A DNA stretch of 64,000 nucleotides from Archegozetes longisetosus (Eukaryota; Arthropoda; Arachnida; Sarcoptiformes; Trhypochthoniidae). Numbering within the stretch: the stretch's first letter is position 1; each line of letters opens with the position of its first letter. Below are positions 36,620 through 48,351 of the stretch, in pieces. The notes below the pieces were generated by a model. It was given only the letters and a program-made list of their open reading frames with translations, was not told where the DNA came from and did not search any database. The stretch is from positions 6,177,180-6,241,179 of the forward strand of contig JAEMBT020000009.1 of assembly GCA_018873245.2 (NCBI GenBank). Reading direction: 5' to 3'. The translations under genes and the position numbers were made by a program.

Positions 36620-37850
36620 TTGTATGCGACATTAAAATCGGCAAAAACTTAATTTGCTTTTAAATTTAATCTGCACACATATAAGCGTATTTATTTAACT
36701 ATTAGAAAATGACATTATGTTAAAGGGTTATCAAACTTCACCTAAAGTTATTTTAATCCGATTAATTGATAAGGATTAAAATTTTGGCGGCAGTTTTATA
36801 TTTAGTAAACAAAATGGAATTAGAGGCTAGAATTAGACTTTAAAATCTTTATGATAGCGGGTTTGTAAAAGCTAATCAACTTTTTAAATTAACAAAAATA
36901 CCTTTAAGAACAATTAATGCTGTGTTAAATCGAATAAAATCCGAACAGGGGGTGGAGAGAAAACTCGGGAGTGGAGCGCGTCTCAAACTTCAAGGTAATG
37001 ATAGTCGTTAAAGGCCATAAGAAGGGCAGCCCTAAGTTGTCCGGCAGGACTATTCAGCATTTCCTAAAATCAATTGGTTGGCGGAAATTAATCCCACAAA
37101 AGTGCCCCTATTTGACGAAAGCCATGAAAGCTAAAAGGGTTGAGTGGTGCCGAAGACACATGAATACCGACTGGTCTAAAGTGTGCTTTAGTGATGAAAG
37201 CACTTTTCAGTTATATCGCATCACTTTAGAACAGTGGGGCAAAAAGCCACAATCAATTCCCGTATCAAAACATTCCCCGTCGGCAATGGTTTGGGGTGGC
37301 ATTTCTATGCCAGGAAATACGGACATAGCTATCATCAACGGGTCGATAAATTCTGATAAATATATCGATACTATGGAGAAATATTTTTCCTGGACACTTG
37401 GAGTGCTATATCCAGATGGCTGGGTATACCAGCAGGATAACACCCCGCCCCACAAGTCGAAGAAGACAACTAAGTGGTTTCGCGCCAATGAAATTGAAGT
37501 TCTGGAATAGGCACCAGGCTTTCCAGACCTTAACCCTATTGAGCGGTTATGGGCAATAATAAAACAACAGTTAGAGGTTATGAATCGCACTAATTTATGT
37601 GAATTAAAAGAAGCAATTGCGAAAATTTGGAATAGTATTGATTACTCTACTATCAAATCTTTGATTGAGAGCATGCCGGAGCGCTTAGAGAAATGTATTG
37701 GGGCCAATAGGCCACTATTGACACCTAATTTTTTCCAGATTTTGATTAACGGAATATAATCTAAAATTTTGCATAAATTTTGTCTCTTTATTTTAATGTA
37801 ATAACTTTTAATAAATAAAAACTTTTTACCGATTTCAATGTCGCGTACTA
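36620..37850. mobile_element. Decayed Tc1-type element
   Basis: The 1231-bp element has inverted ends of about 30 bp (left TTGTATGCGACATTAAAATC, right end reversed TAGTACGCGACATTGAAATC), flanked by TA on both sides (36618-36619, 37851-37852). The mirror position in the left arm (about 23290) and the homologous site at about 15755 are uninterrupted, so the element inserted into this arm only. Confidence 0.85.
36813..37759 (+). pseudogene. Tc1-type transposase (DD34E), broken
   Basis: The N-terminal helix-turn-helix region begins at ATG 36813, is interrupted by a TAA ten codons in, and changes frame near 37000. The main open stretch carries the first catalytic Asp (CFSDES) and the second (YQQDNTPPH). 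A TAG at 37508-37510 replaces a residue just before the third motif, and the frame continues through PDLNPIERLW to NGI and a stop at 37757-37759. The second Asp and the Glu are 34 positions apart, counting the stop codon, as in Tc1. Two stops and a frameshift make it non-functional. Confidence 0.85.
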
Positions 37851-37852
37851 TA

Positions 37853-39001
37853 GCTTTTCAAACTTTTTAAACTCACGAATCATCTCAATGCTATCAAATG
37901 GTTGCCATAGACCATAATGTTAAAATTGACCTCAGAGTATCTCAAGTGATGAACCAGACCTAGTTTAGGAAGCATTGAGCTAAGAGAATATGTGTTAAAA
38001 CTTTTCTCAAACTATTCAATTGAAAATACTGTAGAAATACACAGATGGAGAGTTATTCACTGAATTCATTTTATTGAGAAAGATTTTCGCGATAAGACTT
38101 ATCAACTACTTATCTATATCATTTTGCCTTATGTTAAGAGTTGAATAATTAAATAAAACTAAAACTTCTGTCTTTATGTCTTAATGTATACCTTTTAATA
38201 ATCTAGTCTAAAACCTAAGGCTATTCTTCAAAAAAATTTATATTGATTTGATGCTCTGGCTGTTAAAATTTAGTCTTTTAAGTAAAATATTAAATAACTT
38301 AAGAAACTAAGATATCAGTCTAATTCACTTTAAAATAATTGTAAAATCAAAGAATATAATAGGAAGCAAATCAAATTTAAAGCATTAATAAAACGTTTTA
38401 TAAAGTGGTATAGTTTGGATTCGTTTAAAGTCAAATTTTTTAATACTCAAAACTGTCAAAACTTTCTAATAAATTACTAATGGAATAGAAGTTTTCTAAA
38501 ATTATTCAGTTGTACTTTTTCACAATCTTTGTACTACAATTTTCAAAGTAAATCTTATTTTTTATTACTAAAAAGTTCATTCACTTAACCCAAAAACATT
38601 ATGGAAATAACTTCAAATTTGATTAACAATCTAAAGAATTCCTCAATTTGATTCAAATAAAAGGCTGTTTTATAATGTAAAAAAATAGAAGATACGATTA
38701 ATTCTAAAATTTTATTCAATAGTTTGAAAGCATGAAAGGTTTTCTAAGAAAATCATTACAGCAATTAATTTCCAAAAAAACTAAAAAGTTTGTATATAAA
38801 ATTAAAATATTGAGCAATCGATTGGAAGAGTAAAGCCATGAGCCCAGAAATGTCATAGAGTTAATTATTGTACAATTAATTGATTTATAATAGGTTCTGG
38901 CCATAAGATAGAGTTTTGAAGAGTATATAACAAGACCTGAGAGTAAAAGGCTTAGAGATCTATTTACAAAGTTTTCAATAAAAAAATTGATGGTCAAGAA
39001 T
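37853..39001. other. Right-arm flank between Tc1 and copy K
   Basis: Non-coding. It continues the mirror of the left arm (about 21465-23290 reversed) and lacks the hAT-type element found there: TGTATACCTTTTAATAATC at about 38184 reads straight through the site. Confidence 0.6.
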
Positions 39002-40136
39002 TTAACCCAAAAGTCCACTTCCAGCTCCTTTGGCACCTTTAGCTCCAGCAGTGGCTGCAGCGGCTCCACCTTTCTTGAAGGCTGCTTTCGCTGCGGCGGC
39101 ACCTTTCTTTCCAGCAGATGCAGCTCCAGCTGCTGCTGCTCCCTTAGCTCCTCCGGTTTTAGCTGCTTTAGCACCTGCAGCTCCAGCAGCTCCGGCCCAT
39201 GCACCCTTCTTACCAGCAGCACCAGCGGCTCCACCTGCTGCGAATGCTCCACCAGCTTTACCGAATTTGAAACCTTGAGCAGCCTTGAAAGTACTTCAAT
39301 TTCAAAAATATTCAAATTAATATTTAAGTAGATGAAGAATTTTTCAAAAATTGTAAAATGGTTTTATGAATACTTACGCTACTTTACCGAAAGCCTTATT
39401 ATATCCAGCACCAAATTTTTTACCCCATTTGCCTTTTTTGCCCCATTTGGCTCCTTTTTTACCTGCAGCAGCGAATCCCTATTCAAGGTTAGATACAAAA
39501 ATATTAAGACATAGTTAAAACATTCCGAATCAACATATCTTCATTAATAATAAATTAAGCATAGTGTGGTGAAAGTTAACACTTATCTCTTTTTTAGAGT
39601 CAACTTAACTAATGGTTTGATATAATACTAACCTTTGCTGCTGCTGCCTTTTTTCCTCCAGCAGCTGCAGCGGCCGCACCAGCAGCTCCAGCCTTTTTAC
39701 CGAAAGCGGCTGCTTTTCCGGCAGCTCCTGCTTTTGCTCCAGCCTTAAAACCTGCAGCACCGGCAGCCTTCTTCGCAGCTTTACCAGCAGCTGCAGCTCC
39801 CGCTCCTTTTCCAGCAATACCAGATTCAGCGGGTTCTAAATCAGACACAATTTCAGATTGTTCAGAAGCATCCGTCTCTAAATCCGATTCGTCTACAATT
39901 TCACTTTGTTCAGAATATGAAGCTATGGCCACTGAGAATAACAAGCTTAATACCACAAACTTTTCATTCAAACGAAAAGAGAGAAAAAATAAATTCACAA
40001 TTAAATAGTTGTTATTCACAAAGTTTTTATTATTATCTAAATTTTTTCTAACAATTACTATAAATTGAAAAACTATTTTGATAACTTATAAAAATTATCA
40101 AAAGCTTTTCTAATTTCATACCAGTCTATAATCCAT
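39002..40136 (-). CDS. Gly/Ala/Lys-rich secreted protein, copy K (type II, intact)
   Basis: Exons read leftward are 40122-40136, 39633-39959, 39378-39478 and 39002-39293, giving 244 residues; introns are 162, 154 and 84 nt. It is the mirror of E but lacks E's Glu change and extra codons. The acidic block begins SYSEQSEIVDESD. Exon 3 is the GKKGKWG form, as in E and L. The 3' flank is that of E' rather than E, so K has the arrangement expected before E was duplicated, or after loss of one set of exons. Confidence 0.82.
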
Positions 40137-40188
40137 TTGAATATATGTGGTTTTATCTTACAATAAGTCACTAAAAAATAAGAATGAA

Positions 40189-40224
40189 AACTGACTTAAA
40201 ATTTGATATTTCGATCTTTTTATA
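40189..40224 (-). promoter_or_regulatory. Core promoter of copy K
   Basis: TATAAAA (minus) at 40218-40224 and TCAGTT at 40189-40194. The spacing to the initiator A is 32 bp, kept although the surrounding sequence is much more diverged than in other type II copies. Confidence 0.75.
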
Positions 40225-40492
40225 TGAAAATATATTTGGTCCATTTCCGTTTATGGAAACTCAATATCTGTGTCTTTGGGAATGTAGACCAAAATTGTTA
40301 TACTTTTTCGGGAAGTGATTAAAAGTCACGGGACCTTCAAAGTTACAAACAATTTGTTTTTCAAACTTAACTTTCAACTTTAAAATGCCATTTTCTATAC
40401 ATTTTTACTTTCCTTCATCTCAAATATAGTGTTAAAGTGTGAATAATTAGTATCCGTTATTGCTTTCTGTTTGAGTGAGTGATTGAGTGAGT

Positions 40493-40556
<64 letters not shown>

Positions 40557-42200
40557 ATATATTACAAAAGATCAAATATCTAAAAGACACAGGACAAAAT
40601 GAACACAAAATAAGACCTTATAACAACATTGTTAATATATTTATGCATAATTCATCGTAAAGTGTTCAAGATAATCACTTAATAGGTGTCTAGAGCAAAA
40701 ACCATTAAAAAGATCGAAATTGATATCATATTTAGATTATACTTAAAAATTTTTATTTCAATAAGCAATATGAGAGCTTTGGGCCCTGATTATAGCATTG
40801 ATTCTCTCAGGATAATTATGACCTAACGTTGTTCTGTTCAATTTGCTCGAAATACAGTTTCAAGTAATAAAATTCGCACCTTAATCTCTATTTATCTGAA
40901 TTTATGCATTTTATTCTATCAACGAATCTTTGATTATTACTACTATTGACAAGATTGTCTATAATTATATAAAATTATTTTACGACTTTAATTATTAATA
41001 ACTGATTATACAGATTTTGATTCCGATTTGTCCAAAAAAGAGACACAAGTAATGTAACGCTTATTCAATTAAAAAAATAGATTATAATGCATTTTTAAAT
41101 AAAATCCAAACATGAAATCAATTTTCTTCTATTTCTTGTAGATTTCGCTATATACACCTAGCAAATTATTATTTGGGATCCTGTTGAACTGAAAAATCTA
41201 AACAATGCAGAACATGTAAAAAATTAGTTTAAAAATTTATTACAATTAAATTATTAATTTTTGAATTAATTTCTTTTTACAGGATAATCAGTTACTAGAA
41301 CAGCTATTGAAATATTTATTAGAACTGGAGTAATATAATAATTAGGGGTATACTAGTATTGATATCTGAAAATGCTTAAGGCTTTGTTTGAGTTCTAATT
41401 GTTCTCTGATTGTCAATCGTTTTATACTTGGGGTAGAAAAGTCTTAATTTTCTTCTATTGACAATGTACTTATTGGCTCGGTGCTCTCTTCGGTTGAATA
41501 CAATTCTGGTTTGAAGTTTTGAATGCACTCCTATTCTCTTATCTCAATGAGATGTAGTTGTGAATCAAAATTTTATTTATATCTAGTTATGACAAAATTT
41601 ATTTTCAAAATCAGAAGAGTTACGGAAATAAAGTTATTCGTTTAGGTCAAATAAAGATATGAGATAATATCAGCGAATTATAGTTTTGTCTTTATCGTAA
41701 TGTTTAACTTTTGAATCAATGTTCGAATTAGTGATGTCAACATGGTCCCGACGGGATGGAACGTGATTGGAATTCGATTAGATTTTACTGGATCGAGCGG
41801 GATGTTATATGTTATAATAAAAATGACTGAATAGGACAGGGTTCGGGAATTCATATAGTGAAATACTGTAATTATAAACACTTGTATTTTATATTATGTT
41901 AGCATAACTAGAAAGATAGATTTTCGCGTTTATCCCAATTATTTTTACACACTATCAGTTTCCGCAACCAATCTTTGAAGTGAACAAAATTTCAATTATA
42001 CCGGTTTAGTTCTGTCTCACTGAAGATCAAGATTAGATCCAGAGGAGATTGACTAAATACTATTTATGAGATCAAACACAGATTTGATTTTATCTTCCGC
42101 TTAATCTATTATAAAGCATATGATAAAGATATTGACAAAAATCATTTTTCAATTTATTTTTAAGCTATAGTAGATATTAATATGATAGCAAAATTAAAAC
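40225..42200. other. Upstream region of K, diverged and without a partner gene
   Basis: Diverged counterpart of the H/J and D/E intergenic regions. It has the GA tract at 40472-40553, and the ACGGGATGGAACGTGATTGG block near 41751 matches the one near 33601. The head-to-head partner expected at its right end is absent; transposase relics take its place. Confidence 0.55.
40472..40553. repeat. GAGT/(GA)n microsatellite
   Basis: A TGAG-type repeat passes into about 55 bp of pure GA. Confidence 0.95.
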
Positions 42201-42239
42201 ATGACGCCTTATCTATGTTAGTTAAAACAGCGAGAACTA

Positions 42240-42540
42240 TTACTTAACTGTATTACCGTTCTTTTAGTGCATTCTTTCACTATCATCGGCAAGGAATTTA
42301 TAAGTGACTCTACGAGTTTGTGAGCCTGAGCCAAATTATTCCAAATTTGTTGTATATGTTCTTTCCACTCGGCCACAGAGAGCGGTTCCATAGCCTTCAG
42401 TCTACTTTTAATTATTTCCCATATGTTCTCAATGAGGTTGTAGTTCGGAGAGTTGGCTACCGAGTTCAGAACCTCAATTTTGTTGTAGGCGGAGAGCTTC
42501 TTTGCTAACTTTGGAGTATTGTTGAATATCGAAGTAAATT
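42240..42540 (-). pseudogene. Tc1-type transposase, C-terminal fragment
   Basis: On the minus strand an open stretch reads NSPNYNLIENIWEIIKSRL and on through VAEWKEHIQQIWNNLAQ to SLINSLPMIVKECTK. This is the third catalytic motif and C-terminal helices of a Tc1 transposase. The usual Asp-Leu-Asn-Pro is changed to Tyr-Asn-Leu. The first two catalytic motifs are not next to it, so this is a fragment. Confidence 0.65.
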
Positions 42541-42559
42541 TTTATAATTTGCATCGCGT

Positions 42560-43210
42560 TAACACCTCTCCGTAACCCACAACTTTCAATTTTGTTTTAA
42601 GATCATGCATTCGGTTTTTACCACTTCTTTCGGCGATTGTTTTAGAGATGTTTTCCAGATTCGTTTAAAATCAGTTAAGGTTTCAAATTGCTTCTGTCTA
42701 ACTTTGTAAATTTTCTTAGATTCTTCCTGAAATCTCTCGATAATCGGGCTTGTATCCAGTTCGGAGAATTCTGTCGCGCTTTACAAATTCGATATTTTGA
42801 GCTTCGAACCAGCTTATCATACCGTGGTAACAAATAGTTGCTATGTCTGGCCACAAAATAACGTCCGATCTCTTATGATGCTTTTCAATGAAACGCAATA
42901 GTATTTTCTTTAAACGTTCTTTCATATAGACTTATCCATTGATACTCTATGGACAGGTCTCTGCGAGGAAGTTTAAAGAAAAGACTATTCCTGGTAGGCC
43001 TTCAATCGCTTATAAAAATCTATCAGAGATTTTGAGATAACTGGCAGTTCCGCGTTCTTTATATCGTTTAATGATTGTTTGTCTTTTTGCCTCTTTAAAA
43101 TGTTCTGTTGTAAAGTTCAAAGTGAGTGGGTTTTCTGACCTGCTGATACATTCATAAAAATGCAAAACTCTTTTAGCAAGAGCTTGGTTCTCTTGTCTTG
43201 TCACTGAAGT
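42560..43210 (-). pseudogene. Second Tc1/mariner-type transposase relic
   Basis: The minus-strand N-terminal piece (43010-43204) contains IIKRYKERGTASYL, a helix-turn-helix end. A second piece (42716-42925) has VILWPDIATICYHG and FEAQNIEFVKRD, which I recall from a different Tc1/mariner clade than the neighbour. The WPD...A.CHY...FV.KD order is that of the catalytic core. The piece between, holding the first Asp, is deleted, and the frame breaks after FVKRD. Confidence 0.6.
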
Positions 43211-45166
43211 ACTATCAAATAATTTTTAAAGGCTGGAGAAAATCGAACAGTGATATATAGGCTTGTCGTTGTTGAAGTTTCAACAGAATTACCTCTTATT
43301 TGAGTCAAAATAAGAAAAATACTATAACAAAGTCTTTAAAAAAACAACTCAGAACTTGACAATCAATTTTCTTACTTATGAGTTTATTGTGGAAACATTC
43401 ATTATCAATATTTCTCTAATGAAATTATTGTCGAAATCTGAGCTTAATTTTTGAAAAATCTTATGTAATTTAAGCAACAAAATCTTCGGTGTAGCTTACA
43501 TCTCGATATAATCAGCAAAAATGTTTACACATATCTGTTATCGTTACATCCAGCCTTTAATGTATACTATAGGTGCGAAAAATTCCTGTTGACTTGAATG
43601 AACAGAACTTCTCGTTATAGTCATACTTTTGATCACTTATTAACAATCCTAGTTGATTTTATTGTTATTAAAAGTTACTCGAAAACGAATCAGAAAAATT
43701 TCTGAGCCCGCAAAGAGTTTTAACTTCAAGGTACGAAACACCGCTACACTTTAGTAGATCAATTTGATCACTGAAGTAATAGTAATATCAAAACGTTGTT
43801 CACTCAATAAATAATTGATTAAATTTATTACACTTTAAAGATATTTAAATTACTAGATTTAAATTAATTTGTATTCTAAAAATAGATATAATATTTACTT
43901 TAAACAAACTTTTGTTAAGTCGTATCAGCGGTGAATCTATTTTGAAATTTTAGTTCATATAAAAACATTTAATCAGTAAAAATTTCAAAATAAATCAGAG
44001 TTAAATTGATATGGGGTATGTCTCAAAACCTTAAAAAAATCTTAGATTTTTGGGTCTATGATTATCAGTTAATACATCTCTTCCAAACGTTTTGACCTGA
44101 CGAGTCATCTCAATTGTATCAAATGGTTGTCATAGGTCATAATATTAAAATTGATCTCGGCGGATCACATGTCATCCATCAAACCTAGTTTTGAAAGCGT
44201 TGAGCTAACAGGGTCTGCGACAGAACTCTTCTCAAACTATTCTATTGAAAATACAGTATATATATTAAGATTTTGATTGCTATACAATCGATTCATTTCC
44301 ATTGAGAACTTTCGCATGAGGTCTATATTGACTTGATACTTTGGTAATCGATTGTTTATCGTTTTAATTTAAATATTGAATAACTTAATGAACTAAGATA
44401 TTAGTCGAATTTACTTTAAAATCAACTTAGACATCAAATCAGATAATAAGAAAGAAGTTAAGTCTAGGCTAGGCTGATAAAATATTTTTGAAATCGCTAT
44501 AGTTTGGTTTCGTGTGAACTCAAGCTTTTTTAATTCTTTAGATTTCTATTACTTAAGCAGAAGTTGAAGCTAATTTTCAATATTGAGTCTAAAACTTTCT
44601 TAAGAATTGTAATGGAAAATAAGTTTTCTAAAAACTATTAAATCATACTTTTTTCACGATATTTGGTACGAAATTTTCAAAGTCTGAATAATTCTTTGTT
44701 TTAAACTTCATTCATTTAACCCAAAAAGACCATCAAATTAACTTCAAATTTAGTTAAGAATCTTAAGAAATCTTCATCATATTTATTCAAATAAAAACTT
44801 GTTTTATAATGAAAAAAATAGAAGACAAGATTAAAAATAAATTTCTGTTCAATAGTTTAAAAGCATGAAAGGTTTTGTAAAAAGTCATCAAGCAGTTATA
44901 GAGTAGAAAGCAATTAATTTTCAATAATAAAATTGTAAAATTTGCATAAAAAGCCAAAAAGTTGAGCAAATAATTAGAAAGCGCAAAGCTATAAGTTATA
45001 ATTTAAGCTAAGAAATAAAATAAATTTGATTATTGTGCAGCTGATAAATTTGTAATAGTTTTTAACCAAAAGCTAGCGTTTCAAAGAGTATAAAACTAGT
45101 TCTGAGAGTAAAAGACTTAGAGATCTATATACTAAGTTATCGGTTAATGAATCGGTGGTAAATTTT
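43211..45166. other. 3' flank of L, no gene seen
   Basis: Non-coding. Positions 43310-43520 resemble 1-420 of the window (old dispersed repeat), 44090-44200 carry the CTCAATTGTATCAAATGG block of the family flank, and the remainder is a diverged version of the flank of K. Confidence 0.5.
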
Positions 45167-46295
45167 TTAACCAAGAAGTCCACTTCCAGCTCCTTTGACA
45201 CCTTTAGCTCCAGCGGTGGCGGCAGCGGCTCCACCTTTCTTGAAGGCTGCTTTCGCTGCGGCGGCACCTTTCTTTCCAGCGGATGCAGCTCCAGCTGCTG
45301 CTGCTCCCTTAGCTCCTCCGGCTTTGGCTGCTTTAGCACCTGCAGCTCCAGCAGCTCCAGCCCATGCACCCTTCTTACCAGCAGCTCCAGCGGCTCCACC
45401 TGCTGCGAATGCTCCACCAGCTTTACCGAATTTGAAACCTTGAGCAGCCTTGAAAGTACTTCAATTTCAAAAATATTCAAATTAATATTTAAGTAGATGA
45501 AGAATTTTTCAAAAATTGTAAAATGGTTTTATGAATACTTACGCTACTTTACCGAAAGCCTTATTATATCCAGCACCAAATTTTTTACCCCATTTGCCTT
45601 TTTTGCCCCATTTCGCTCCTTTTTTACCTGCAGCAGCGAATCCCTATTCCAGGTTAGATACAAAAATATTAAGACATAGTTAAAACATTCCGAATCAACA
45701 TATCTTCATTAATAATAAATTAAGCATAGTGTGGTGAAAGTTAACACTTATCTCCTTTTTATAATCAAGTCAACTAATGGTTTAACATAATGCTAACCTT
45801 TGCTGCTGCTGCTTTTTTGCCTCCAGCAGCTGCGGCGGCCGCACCAGCAGCTCCAGCCTTTTTTACCGAAAGCGGCTGCTTTTCCGGCAGCTCCTGCTTT
45901 CGCTCCAGCCTTAAAACCTGCAGCGGCAGCAGCCTTCTTCGCAGCTTTACCAGCAGCTGCAGCTCCCGCTCCTTTTCCAGCAATACCAGATTCAGCGGGT
46001 TCTAAGTCAGAAACAATTTGAGATTCTTCAGAGGCATCGGTCTCTAAATCCGATTCGTCTACTATTTCATTTTGTTCAGAATATGAAGCTATGGCTACTG
46101 AGAATAACAAGCTTAATACCACAAACTTTCCATCCAAGCAAAAAGAGAGAAAAAATAAATTCACAATTAAATGGTTGTTATTCACAAAGTTTTTATTGTT
46201 ATTAAAACGGTTTTCTAACAATTGCTATAAACTGAAAAATAAGTTTATGAAAAGTATCAAAAGCTTTTCTAATTTCATACCAGTCTATAATCCAT
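45167..46295 (-). pseudogene. Gly/Ala/Lys-rich secreted protein, copy L (type II, frameshifted)
   Basis: Exons read leftward are 46281-46295, 45798-46125, 45543-45643 and 45167-45458, with introns of 155, 154 and 84 nt. Exon 2 is one base too long in the A run of GGTAAAAAGGCTGG (plus-strand T run 45859-45864), the run that is one base too short in H. The acidic block has the ASEESQIVSD form shared only with B, and exon 3 has GKKGKWG. Apart from that base the gene is complete, so it may be functional if the base is a sequencing error. Confidence 0.72.
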
Positions 46296-46344
46296 TTTAA
46301 TACAAGTAATTTTATTTTACAAGTCACTAAAGACTAAAACTGAA

Positions 46345-46380
46345 AACTGACTTAAAGTTTGAATTTTCGAGCATTTTATA
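46345..46380 (-). promoter_or_regulatory. Core promoter of copy L
   Basis: TATAAAA (minus) at 46374-46380 and TCAGTT at 46345-46350. The spacing to the initiator A is 32 bp. Confidence 0.75.
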
Positions 46381-48351
46381 TAAGAAAATATTTTGGTTTA
46401 TTTCCGTTTAGAGAAATTCAATATCAGTGTTTTTTTAGGATGTAAAGTGTTGTTTGAAAGCGATATACTTATTTGGGAAGTGATTAAAAGTCACGGGACC
46501 TTCAAAATTACATATAATTTCTTTTTGAAACTTGATTTTTAGCTTAAAAGATCTCACTTTCTATGTATTTTCTTTTTATTTTAGCTCAAACATAGTATTA
46601 ATATGTGAATAATTAATATCCGGTATTGTTTTCTGAGAGATATAGAGAAAAAAAAACTTTTCAGAAGGACTTCATATACTTATTTATAATAGCTATCAAT
46701 GAGAAGGTCGACAATCTTTTTGGTGACCCGACTGTGACCATAATATACTACGGAAGCTATAATTAATTGACACTTTGTTGTATTCAAAATGTTTAAGTTG
46801 AAGTGAATGCAGTTTTACGCGAGAAAGTCACTCATCTGTAAATTTTGTTAAACTTAAACTTTCTTAACAATAGTTTTCAATGAGATAATAAGCGATTTGA
46901 ATGCACTGTTAGATTTCTTATATTCAGTTTCACTGCTTTTATATGCATTTTTGACTCTTCATATATTATTGTAAAATATTTTATCTAATAATTAGATAAT
47001 TATTAGTCTTTCCTAAAGTCGTAAAATTTTGGTCTAACCTTTCAAGTTAGATATCACGTGAAGTACTCTCTCGATAATTATACATAATGTAAACTATCAA
47101 AAACATTTTCCACTTATCCTGTTGTAAAGATAAAAAAGTTACGCAATTTTACAAATAATTTTAACCATTATTTTCATGAATGACGAATGTAAATTTCATT
47201 CACAAATTTTGTTGTGGTTTTGAACTTGAATGAATCCGCGCTACAGTATTTGGTCTAATGAATGAATTGAACTTGAATATATTTACTATTTCCTGACATT
47301 CCTCACGATATTTCGCGCGTTTATATACTTATCATGTTTTGTAATTAGTTTATTATTACATTACTATTAAGGTTGACTTAGAAGTCATTGTGGATATAGT
47401 TTATCCATACAAACAGTTAGTTAAAACTGAATTTAGATAATATGTATTTCGAATAAACAATTCTTAAAGTTATGTCAATTTACAATCATTTCTGGCTTTA
47501 AATCATATGACACAAGTCGAGGCTTTAAGCAATCAAACGAAGGATATGTGAGAAAATATTTAACAGTGTTCTCATAATCCTTGTCTACGGATGAAATTTT
47601 TTTAGGAACTTCACAAAAATTTATAGAATTCATTATTTTTTTCATTCAAAAATTTAATTATTTCCTTCAATCTGAAAAGTTCGTAAACATTTAATAATTA
47701 AAAATTATTCTTGATGAGGTTTACGCTTAAGACTAAATAGCAAAAGTATACATTAAGACATACATATATATATATATATATATGTTTTCATACATTTAAT
47801 CATTCAACTCTTAAATAATGACAAGTAACAGAAAGATTGGTCTTATCACGAAACATTTCAAGAAGACAAAAAAAATCACATATGAGTGATATGCATACTT
47901 GCTAATGATTTATTAGTGCTAACTCTCGTTCATATTAATAAGGACTGAAGTCAAGCTAAGTTTGATTAGGAGATCAAAAATGGTATTAGTTGTAGATATT
48001 TAGCAACTAGGAATCCCCTTAAATTTAAAGTTCAGTGCTATAATAATGATAATTCTTCAAAAAAGAATATTCAAATTAAATTCAAATTCTCTCAACTTTT
48101 ATACTCATAATAATAAAGTTAAATAAGCATAGTGTTAAATGGTTTTCATAAAAGATTTCACTTGAGCAATAAACACATAATAATCGATCACTTCTTCAGC
48201 TATCCAGCAAAGCGTAACGAAACAATAAAATAAAAGCCTTGAAATGCATAATAAAAATTACGTTATTTAACAAAAGTAAATAATATTTACTTCTTCAAAG
48301 ATTTAACATACAAAATTTGATCAAAAATTTATGAAATGTTTGCCGAAGAAA
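46381..48351. other. Intergenic, right border of the gene cluster
   Basis: Family upstream similarity fades after about 46640 (TTAATATCCGGTATTG). A TA run lies at 47763-47783. I see no gene. Confidence 0.5.
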
